NCBI RefSeq assembly: GCF_008831285.2
Contig: NC_045149.1
Location: 13,418,629 to 13,482,628 of the forward strand
Direction: 5' to 3'
DNA: 64,000 bases
DNA from: Nymphaea colorata
Lineage: Eukaryota; Streptophyta; Magnoliopsida; Nymphaeales; Nymphaeaceae
Part shown: positions 56,506 to 64,000 of the stretch, piece after piece
Numbering within the stretch: position 1 is the stretch's first letter
Layout: every line of letters starts with the position of its first letter
Notes under the pieces: generated by a model
What the model saw: only the letters and a program-made list of their open reading frames with translations
What the model was told of the DNA's origin: nothing
The model's database searches: none
Program-made: the position numbers and the translations under genes

Positions 56506-57230
56506 CTAGGCTGTGAGGTTGTTTTTATTTGGTGCAGGCTCACCTTTGAGGTCTTGGATCCTCTCGTCTAGCCTCATGTCAATTTCACCATTGAGGGCAT
56601 TTTTCCTCCTTTTACGGGTCACAAGGGTCCATCCTATTTCATTGCCTGCTTGCCAGTTTTCCCTAGTAGGTGAAGGCTGAGAGATGGTGGCCTCTTTGTT
56701 TAGGGGAATCATAGCGGGCTGTGGGTCAGTCCCCTTCAATTGAGCAGTTGACCTATTGGTAACAGATCCCCTTTTGTTCCCTTTACTTTTAGGCTTGGCC
56801 GAGAAGGCGAAACCTGGTGGAGGGGTCTGGGACCCATCCGACACAGCTGACCCACCATTGCTGAAAAAAGGGTTGGAAGTGACAGATATGGGGCACTTAT
56901 CTTTTTGCTGAGAGCTTTTGAGGTTTGGCGCATGTTTGGAGCTCCTAGTTCACTGGATAGAGAAGTTTTCCTTCCAGCGTCGTTTGAAGCAGCGCTTCTG
57001 GCCATGCCTCCCTTACTTGATTCGACTCTGATGTTGGTGTGTGGCCCTTTCTGTCGAAAGGCACTCGCAGAGGTATTTTCTGGTCTCTGGTCTCTTGGGC
57101 GCTGCAGGACTAGTACTTCATCCCACGGGTTTTTACACTGATCCAATTCTTCTGAGGCCAGCCTCTTGAACTTGCAGCCTGCTTCTGGATGGGTGAAAGC
57201 CCCACAGCTACTATAATAGGTGATCCTGGA
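56506..57230 (-). pseudogene. LINE ORF1 remnant
   Basis: About 57220-57180 reads Cys-Gly-X-X-X-His-X4-Cys, part of the CCHC finger of LINE ORF1. A basic and Pro/Ser-rich tail follows in two overlapping frames (57146-56736 and 56844-56506) separated by a shift. The N-terminal RNA-binding part is absent, so truncation lies just beyond 57230-57330. Confidence 0.7.
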
Positions 57231-57330
57231 CTCGTAAATGATTGCCTGCGGAACTGCAAGCCCTTTCCCATCACGCGAAGTAATGAGCTAATGCAGGCTT
57301 CCTTTGCAAGCTCCTCGTCTTTCCAATCCT

Positions 57331-58045
57331 CAAGATCGCATCAAAATTTTTATATTCCTTCTCTCTTGTGTTTTTTGATTCTTGTCTACCTTTCTTGAAT
57401 TCAGAATGCTATTCAGTTCTATTACATTGTCGGGAGAGAGAAAGAGAGCCAGAGGTCCTTAATTTGACCATTATTTTAGCTAAGATACCTTTATTTTTTC
57501 AGTTGTGCACATTTGGTTTAATACTTCGGTATCACGTGTATGGGCCCAAAAAACAATATAGCAGTGATAAAATCGCCGGTATACAATGGTCGATTGACCA
57601 GTGGTATAAGCACTGATATTAGCTACGCCAGCCATATAAACAAACCATATAAATGTTCATCGCAGCAACGTTAAATTCACCGCCAAAAGATTACTTGCAA
57701 AACCTAATGAAGTAACCAGCTAAACCACTGAATTTGGTTTGCCAATGGTCTATTCAAATGGACTCAGTTAAGTTTGCTTTTCGTAACATTAATTAAAGTT
57801 AAAGATGATTTAAATTTTTCATGTTTGTGTTAACAAAAGGTTGTATAGCACACACAAACATCTACCCATAGTCCAGACATTGTAATAATGCCTAACAATG
57901 TATGGACTATTATGAAAAAAACTGATTGCTATCACCTATTTCACCATAAAGAGCTATTCCAGTTATGACGTACAATAACATGAACCACAGACAAACGAGG
58001 TAGGCAAAGATAATGACAAACTACATTCAATGAAATGAGTCGAAA
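57331..58045. other. Intergenic DNA
   Basis: AT-rich and without a recognisable gene or repeat. Confidence 0.5.
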
Positions 58046-58215
58046 CTAAAGATTGGGATCTGCCTCAAAGTAGGATGGGTGAGATGGAGGAACTTTGGAG
58101 CCCTTAGAAGCAGAAGCCTTCTACAACTTGGTCTCCTTAGTTGTGGTGGGCTGCTTCACCTTCTTAACCATGGATTTCTCCACTGCTTGCTTGTGCAGGA
58201 GCATGATTGGCAGCA
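58046..58215 (-). pseudogene. Fragment of a linker histone H1 gene
   Basis: Minus strand: a Lys/Thr/Ala-rich tail (Lys-Lys-Val-Lys-Gln-Pro, then Thr-Thr-Thr-Lys-Glu-Thr-Lys) leads to Pro-Pro-Ser-His-Pro-Ser-Tyr-Phe-Glu, the start of the plant H1 globular domain, and then breaks off. One TAG interrupts the tail. The rest of the globular domain is absent. H1 binds linker DNA between nucleosomes. It is a short dead fragment, perhaps carried by a transposon. Confidence 0.5.
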
Positions 58216-58454
58216 GGAGGGATGACAACGGAAAAAATGAAGTTGGACTTAAAGAGCAGATTTTTTTTTCCTGAATCCAGTGCGCATGTAAAGAAAGTTT
58301 ATCTCTGTTTGATATGCATGCATGAGAAAAGTTTGCAAAGGTAACATGCGAAAGAGCACAGTCATACGGAGGACTAAAGAAGAATATATCATATACATAT
58401 TGAAGTTGATCATGACATGTAGCTATACAGATTATATACTGGTAGAAACATCAT

Positions 58455-58675
58455 AGCGTAGATGTACAGATCTCAAGTGTGCATAGCAATCATCACTGAT
58501 AGAGAATCCTTCCAAACAAACCTAGGAAATGTGATTTCTGCTTTTACCTTCCACATGATTCCAGCTGTCCACTTTCTCTATTGTGTATCCACAGGCAAGG
58601 CAGTTCTTCATTTGTTCCTTTTCCAATCCACCATTCTTTCAGTTATCTATCTATCTGGGTCCTGCTTGGACTCCT
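58455..58675 (-). pseudogene. RBR RING2 exon fragment, unit 1 minus arm
   Basis: In minus orientation the peptide has Cys-X2-Cys-Gly-Tyr-Thr-Ile-Glu-Lys-Val-Asp, then a decayed Cys/His region (the catalytic-type Cys reads Trp), Val-Cys-Leu-Glu-Gly-Phe, and Asp-Asp-Cys-Tyr-Ala-His-Leu-Arg. It contains stops. It is the inverted partner of 58774-58995. Confidence 0.7.
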
Positions 58676-58773
58676 GATGTTGCTCTTATGTCATGAAAAT
58701 ATGAGATTCTATGAAGCACTTGGTGCATATTTTACTGAACATGCTCCATATAGAATTTCATCCTTTCATGACG

Positions 58774-58995
58774 TGTGAGCAATACAAAGAGTCCAAGGAG
58801 GACCCAGATAGAACACTGAATGCAAGGCAGTAAGGAAAGAAACATATGAAGCACTGCGTAGCCTGTGGATACACAATAGAAAAGGTGGATAGATGTAATC
58901 ATGTGGAATGCAAATGCGGAAATCACATGTCTTGGGTTTGTTTGGAAGGATTCTCTACCAGTGATGATTGCTAGGCATACTTGAGATCTGCACAT
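58774..58995 (+). pseudogene. RBR RING2 exon fragment, unit 1 plus arm
   Basis: One frame, with only two stops, gives Cys-Glu-Gln-Tyr-Lys-Glu, then Cys-Val-Ala-Cys-Gly-Tyr-Thr-Ile-Glu-Lys, Arg-Cys-Asn-His-Val-Glu-Cys-Lys-Cys, Trp-Val-Cys-Leu-Glu, and Asp-Asp-Cys followed by Leu-Arg-Ser-Ala-His. This is the RING2 (Rcat) module of RBR ubiquitin ligases with the catalytic Cys of the Cys-Asn-His motif kept and one zinc ligand changed to Ser. The flanking residues most resemble the RBR tail of plant DEAH11/DEAH12-type helicases. Only this exon is present. Confidence 0.75.
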
Positions 58996-59010
58996 CCTGC
59001 AGGATGATGT

Positions 59011-59740
59011 TTATGCATGTGTACAATATGACCAAGTTTAATGTGTATAAAATGTTTGCTTCTTTCTTCCTTCATATGGTTGCATACTATCTGCATGTTA
59101 CCTTTCCTATGTTGTTCAGTTTTATACTTGTCGCAAATGATCTCGTGGTTCATTAACCTAGTGCGTTGTGGTGAATGCGGATGTTTGAATTATTCCTAGA
59201 AAGTATAGTTTGGATTAGACAATTTAGGGATTGCTCCACAAGAACTTTTTTTGTTGCATATGAAGTATTTCTAGGATTGGTCAATTTAGGGGTTGCCACA
59301 CATTTTTTTCTTTAGTTACATGCTATTTTGCATGTGGCTTTTGGTTTTTGACATTATTTTTATGGATAATATATAATTGACATTGTTCATCCAGAAACTT
59401 ATGCTTCTATGCCTCATTTGGCTTCACCTTGCTTCATAGCTTTCACTTTCCCTCATTGCGTCTAACAACCTTGCCAGTGCTGCACTTGGATATGTTGCTG
59501 TCTCATCAAATTTCTTAGTCACTACTTACATGGAATGAATTTTAGCTCCCTGCAATTTACATAAAGTAGAAGAAGATATATATTGTCGTACGTAGCTCAA
59601 TGAAACATTAGCTAATGAAGTACCATTAAGCCATTCAAAATGAATTTAGTTACAGTACAAAATCCTCCACGTACAGCTACTTAGTTTGCTACTCTTAGCA
59701 ACTTAGGGAAGTATGTAATACAGAGTTCACCAGCTGATAG
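59011..59740. repeat. Tail of duplicated unit 1
   Basis: This AT-rich sequence recurs, diverged, at 60231-60980 (for example GTTTATGCATG, TTATACTTGTCG, TAGTGC...TTGTGGTGAATGC, CTTAGCAAC). It makes the RBR inverted-repeat segment part of a tandem unit of about 1.26 kb. Confidence 0.6.
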
Positions 59741-59744
59741 AGAA

Positions 59745-59965
59745 TCCTATAGATGTACATATCTCAAGTGTGCACAGCAATAGTCAGTGAAAGAGAATCC
59801 TTCCAAAAGAACCTAAGAAATGTAATCTCTGCTTTTACATTCCACATGATTCCAGCTGTCCACCTTCTCTATTGTGTATCCACAGGCAAGGCAGTTCTTC
59901 AGATGTTACTTTTCCAAACCACCATTAATTCTTTCAGTTATCTATCTATCTAGGTCCTACTTGGT
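59745..59965 (-). pseudogene. RBR RING2 exon fragment, unit 2 minus arm
   Basis: The second copy of the minus arm, close to 58455-58675 base by base, with additional decay. It lies about 1.29 kb to its right. Confidence 0.65.
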
Positions 59966-60017
59966 GCATATCTCTGCTGAACATGCTCCACATGTAATAT
60001 CATCCTTTCATCACATG

Positions 60018-60230
60018 TGAGCATTGAAAGGAGTATAAGGACGACCCAGTTAGATCACTGAGAGTACGGCAGGGAGATAGCCTGTGGATACACAAGAAAG
60101 AAGAAGGACAGATGTAATCATGTGGAACGTAAATGTGGAAATCACATCTCTTGGGTTTGTTTGGAAGGATTGATTTCTACCAATGATGATTGCTATGCAT
60201 ACTTGAGATCTGCACATTCTACAAGTTGAT
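60018..60230 (+). pseudogene. RBR RING2 exon fragment, unit 2 plus arm
   Basis: The second copy of the plus arm. The Cys-Asn-His-Val-Glu and Trp-Val-Cys-Leu-Glu-Gly segments are legible, but several indels and stops break the frame. A loop of only about 50 bp separates it from 59745-59965. Confidence 0.65.
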
Positions 60231-60596
60231 GTTTATGCATGCATATAATATAGCTCCATGTCATGTTCAAGTTTAATATGTATAATTTTCTTTTATTTCT
60301 TCCTCCATTTGGTTTCGTAGCATTAGCATGTTACATTTCCTACGTTGTTTTGTTTATACTTGTCGTGAATGATCACCTGGTTCCTTAGGCTAGTGCTTTG
60401 TGGTGAATGCAGATGTTCAAATTATGCGTAGAGTGTTTAGGATAAGATAGTTTCGGGCATTACCTTGAGGGGTAACTGCACAGTTTTTCTTTGGTGACAT
60501 GCTATTTTACTTGTTGTTTTTGTTTTTTGTCATTATTTTTATGAATATTATATACTTGGCATTTTTTATTCTGAAATTTATGCATCCTGAAATTTA

Positions 60597-60735
60597 TGCT
60601 TCTATGCGTTTCTTGGCTTCACCTTGCTTTGTAGGCTTAGCCTCCATGCTATGCCTCATTGCATTTAACAACCACACCTCAACAGCACTTCCATACGCAC
60701 AAGCTTCCCCTGCCCAACACAATGCATTAATTTAA
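60597..60735 (-). other. Short minus-strand frame in the tail of unit 2
   Basis: An uninterrupted run of about 40 codons before a stop (Val-Trp-Leu-Leu-Asn-Ala-Met-Arg, then Lys-Gln-Gly-Glu-Ala-Lys-Lys-Arg) has a diverged counterpart in unit 1 at about 59400-59495. It may be an exon remnant of the same locus. I recognise no family. Confidence 0.25.
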
Positions 60736-60980
60736 ACAAGTTGGTTATACTATATCATAGATAGACTTGGGTAGGTTGTTATCTCGTCAATTTTCTCAGT
60801 ACTAATTACATGGAATGAGTTCTAGCTACCTGCAATTTTATTAGAAGAAGACATTTATTGTCAGATGTAGTTCCCTGAAGCATTAGCTAAGGAAGTACCA
60901 TTAAGCCATTCATAATGACTTTAATTACATACAATATCATCCATGTATGTACTACTCTTAGCAACCTAGGGAAGTAAGTG

Positions 60981-61990
60981 ATACTAGTTGATCAATATAA
61001 TTACCTTAATTTCCTGAACATCAGGTGACGTTTTGAGCCTAAAAGCAAAGACCAGATATGACATATAGCAAAGGGACAAAAGGAAGATAGAAGCAGCATA
61101 AAAAGATGGTTGGGCAGGCAGGTATGTAGGAGTTATGTTGCCTAGCCTGTTTAATTTCCATGGGTTCTACTCTTCGGGACCATAAAAGGTAAGATCACAA
61201 CATTCAAGTTGAAGAGTGTACCATACCCCACTCAGGTCCCGATGAGGCCCAGGATCCTAGAGGCAGGGGGAATGAGGGGGTCTTCGGATCTTCTTTTGGC
61301 GATAGATCCTTAACTGACAAAGAATATCAGCAATGACAAGTTGTTTGTAGATTACCACTGCATGGTGGAGGGGGCAGGGGGATAGAGTAATGTGTACACA
61401 TACAATAGGAAGAAGGTCATGTCGATCTATATAGACAAAGTTGAGACACTACACGCAGCAACTATTGTCAACCAATATGGATATTGATCTTACTTGAAAC
61501 AATGGAAGTTAAATTTCCTCACATTGTCAAATAATTTGATGACGAGTGATGGGTGGCCAACGAGCCAGATTATATTTATGGTGATATCAGATGCTAAATC
61601 AATTACTTCCTAAATGGTTATATTTAAACATAAATGCATATAAACGTACTTTCCTAATTTTTTTTCCTGGTAATCTTTAGTTTCCCAGCTTATATTTCAC
61701 CTACTTAATTGGAGATATCGTTCCTTGATTTTCCAATAGAGTTTGATTGAGAAAAGGAGACAAAGAAGAGAACTCATGTCGAGGAGAGAAAGTGGGATAA
61801 TTTCCTTTTCCTTTCAATTTTAAAACTATAGGGTTTAAACTTCCAAATTAATTTTTAGAATTTTCTATTATATTCCACCTTATTTGCTATTTTTTTAGCA
61901 ACATTTCTATTTTAGATTTTTCTGCTATGGAAACCTTTAGAACATCAGAACACATCCATTCTTTCGTCAACCCTTACAAGCAGCCTGAGG
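60981..61990 (-). pseudogene. Promoter and signal-peptide exon region, copy 3 (decayed)
   Basis: Colinear with copies 1 and 2. The minus-strand hydrophobic segment lies at about 61105-61040, with frames shifted relative to copy 2, and a GGTAATTATATTG splice-donor-like site lies at about 60995-61010. A TATA-like CTATATAGA lies at about 61430. A stretch at about 61150-61320 has no counterpart in the other copies and may be an insertion. Confidence 0.4.
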
Positions 61991-62082
61991 GGTGTTTGGT
62001 AATAGTGTTTGTACTTCCAAAATGAGTACAATCATGAAACACTGCATTCCAAGGAACACAACTTCTTGCTATCGAACATCCC
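61989..62082. mobile_element. Possible miniature inverted-repeat element
   Basis: The ends GGGGTGTTTGGTAATAG and CTATCGAACATCCC are imperfect inverted complements about 94 bp apart. It is a single copy in the window, so low confidence. Confidence 0.25.
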
Positions 62083-63035
62083 ATAAGGGCATCTTTAAGA
62101 TGCCCCCAGAAGCTAGAGGCGGCATTAGTTCATCGTGAATAAATTTTTCTGGACAGGATTCATCTGACTGAAAATACACAATGAGGCTTCTTGAAACTGA
62201 ATAACCCATTCGAGAATTTCTTTAGTTCTAATCATAATGTCAATAGTGTGAATGAATCATCTGTTTCTTGAAATATCTCTTTCGATACAAAAAAATCTGG
62301 TTGCAATACATCATGGTTGCAATCGATAGACATCTTTCATTGTTCCAACCACGAAATAAAAAAGCTAACCTAGGTTGGTTTTTAATGCTATCAGAATTGG
62401 CCTGAGCCAACTCATTCAAATCGAATCAGTGGCTTAACCAAACCAATCTGATTCCATGTGTCACGTTTCAACTATAAAATTTTTCACATAAAATTCCATT
62501 TATTTTTTAATACTTTGGCTGATTTGCAACCAAATTAATCGCTTGAATGACAAATCAGAGCAGCCTCGCCAATTTGATTCCTGGTCTGATTTTTACTGCA
62601 GTAGTTTAATGAAAGAATGTCTTGAAGACACTCTCCATCATGTTTTATTTAGTAGTTCCAGTCAAGAAAGGATGTTGCCCTCCATTATTCTGACAATCCC
62701 TTATGAACATCTTAATTTTTAAGAAGCAAATACTTAATCTTTACAATTGTAAGAGGTTTTCAGGACTAGCAAATGTCTGAATTTCATGACTGCAAATTTA
62801 ATAAGCAATTATAATAATCCATTTTATTCTATTAGCAGTAAAAAAAATAGAGTTGTTGCTATTTAAATATTAAAATCCAATTTATACATTAAGGGGGGAT
62901 TTTTAAACTTGTTTCTCTAATTTGACAAGGATTTCACATTTATACAATTAGTTTTATAATGTTTTAAAATTCATAGGGTAGAACTAATTTTTGTGAAATT
63001 TGAAGTTGCTCTCTTGGAAAGTTAACATTTTGCAT
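62083..63035. other. Intergenic DNA
   Basis: AT-rich. About 62520-62650 resembles 33310-33410 loosely, extending the flank shared between copies 2 and 3. Nothing else is recognised. Confidence 0.4.
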
Positions 63036-63039
63036 GAGA

Positions 63040-63245
63040 AGTCTCTGTTCCTTGTGGGGTTTTAGGGGACCTTAACTGCCTGCCTGGGCCATTGGATAAG
63101 TCAAGAAGGGAGCTGTATGCTCAAGATCGCCAAACTTTCAAACAGTTTTTGAGCAGACGAAATTTTTGTGTCGTTAATGATCCTAATGACACTGTAACTT
63201 GGTCTAATAACAAATGGGGCATCGGAAAAGTATATTTCAGGCTCT
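63040..63245 (+). pseudogene. LINE endonuclease fragment
   Basis: One open plus-strand frame reads Val-Leu-Gly-Asp-Leu-Asn, Pro-Leu-Asp-Lys-Ser-Arg-Arg, a Phe-X-X-Phe-Leu segment and Val-Thr-Trp-Ser-Asn-Asn. This is the middle of a plant LINE endonuclease. Both sides break off. It belongs to another subfamily than the LINE at 52250-57330 and lies on the other strand. Confidence 0.65.
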
Positions 63246-63789
63246 AATTGCATTTTAGATATGGAAAATGGCATACAATTTTTTGTTTGGTCAGCACAAA
63301 TGGCATCTGATGTCATTGAGATATAGATGGGTCGAACTATAGTTTCAAAACATTAACAAAGGTTAGCAATTTTTCATTGCAGGGGTTTTGAAACTTTAAT
63401 GGGGGAACCAAAATATAAATTTTGAAAATTTTCATATAGGTAACTAAAATTTTTAAATTTGACAAGTAAATTTTGAACCATGTTGTTTTGCATTTGAGGA
63501 GGGAAGCATGTCCCCAGCCAGGCCCGGAGGTCCTGATGAGCTTAACTGGACATTGAGGAAAGAGAAAACCAGTGCAATATCGCATTGGTGAGGGTGACCA
63601 CAGACAATGCGGCTGATGCAATGTCAGCTCATTGATGAATGTGCTATTGGCTTTGGCCTTAAGAGTACTTTTTTTTATTATGGAACATTTGAGTTATAAA
63701 TGATATTATTTTATTTGTGGACGATGAGCTATATTTTTTCCCTAAAGTATTCTTTATTTGGGGGATCCAATGTCTTCAATGTGGCAGAA
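63246..63789. other. Intergenic DNA
   Basis: No gene or repeat recognised. Confidence 0.45.
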
Positions 63790-64000
63790 GTGACCATAGT
63801 TACGGAAAACACGTTTTTTTTCCAAAGAACGTGAAAAAAATGCGATAAATTAAATGGCCATTTAAAACTAAAAAAAACACGTTTTTTTGAAAAAAAATGT
63901 TAAAAACGAAAAAAACACGTTTTAACGCGTTTTTTCTCGTTTTTTCACTTTTTTCAGTTTTTTTAATGCCAAACAGTTTTTGGTTTTCATTTATTATTTT
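63790..64000. repeat. A/T-rich repeat with AACACGTTTTTT motif, copy 2
   Basis: AACACGTTTTTT occurs three times here with A-runs between, then CGTTTTTTCAC and TTTTTAATGCCAAAC as in 51771-52090. It continues beyond the right edge. Confidence 0.5.

Larger units (their letters stand above)
52250..57330 (-). mobile_element. 5'-truncated L1-type LINE
   Basis: In minus orientation: ORF1 remnant (57230-56506), endonuclease and RT ORF (56479-53438), zinc-finger end (53460-53114), C-terminal remnant to about 52458, and a 3' region with TCAATAAATGG near 52285-52270 typical of plant LINE ends. There is no clear poly-A tail at the right place and no target duplication was found. ORF1's start is missing. 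One in-frame stop and one shift in ORF2 make it inactive. Confidence 0.88.

Noticed and set aside
59011-59160. Plus-strand frame behind the RBR fragment as a continuation of the gene
   Set aside because: No similarity to RBR proteins after the Leu-Arg-Ser-Ala-His segment and a stop follows directly.
1-64000. tRNA, rRNA, CRISPR or bacterial operon signals
   Set aside because: None seen. Direct repeats are either LTRs, the 23-bp viral array or gene-family duplications.

Overview
This window looks like repeat-dense nuclear DNA of a flowering plant. The grounds are plant-specific families: a Tat-type Ty3/Gypsy element with a second RNase H, a plant mobile domain ORF, a Copia element primed by initiator tRNA-Met, a plant L1-type LINE, caulimovirus-like integrated sequence, and fragments of linker histone H1 and an RBR-type ubiquitin ligase. 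I find no complete, clearly functional host gene, no rRNA or tRNA gene and no CRISPR array. A run of 100 N lies at 27291-27390.

Layout. 1-12082 is a scrambled endogenous pararetrovirus (Caulimoviridae-like). Coding remnants (movement protein, CCHC finger, DTGA protease, YTDD reverse transcriptase, RNase H and a coiled-coil ORF) lie on the minus strand. Two leader copies and a promoter-like segment lie on the plus strand. A truncated Copia piece (376-705) sits in it, and a structurally complete but decayed Copia (2848-8255, TSD AAAAT) interrupts one of its ORFs. 12083-27290 is an old minus-strand Tat/Gypsy element with 3.8-kb LTRs. Its left end has lost the last bases of the LTR where it meets the viral sequence; its right end runs into the N gap. 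27391-33440 is host intergenic DNA with two copies of a promoter plus signal-peptide exon, a MITE-like element and a 0.4-kb inverted repeat. 33441-50461 is a young plus-strand member of the same Tat family (17,021 bp, TSD GGAGG). It keeps a plant mobile domain (PMD) ORF between the 5' LTR and gag. 50462-52250 holds an LTR-like scrap, a second MITE-like copy and an A/T-rich repeat. 52250-57330 is a 5'-truncated minus-strand LINE. 57330-64000 is host DNA with a histone H1 fragment, a duplicated inverted-repeat unit made from an RBR RING2 exon, a third copy of the signal-peptide exon region and a LINE endonuclease scrap.

How the parts work together. The young Tat element is the one near-functional system. 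Its LTR has a TATA box, and downstream of it a strong splice donor (35200). One acceptor lies directly before the PMD-frame ATG (38064) and another just before the gag ATG (39457). I infer that splicing could select PMD or gag messages from one promoter; a further possible intron separates protease from reverse transcriptase. The older sister copy has lost about 1.8 kb that holds nearly all of the PMD ORF but keeps its last codons, so the PMD was ancestral to both.

Limits. All similarity statements come from reading the sequence. Percent identities were not computed, and difference counts are by eye. Domain edges are approximate unless set by an LTR end, a TSD or a codon.
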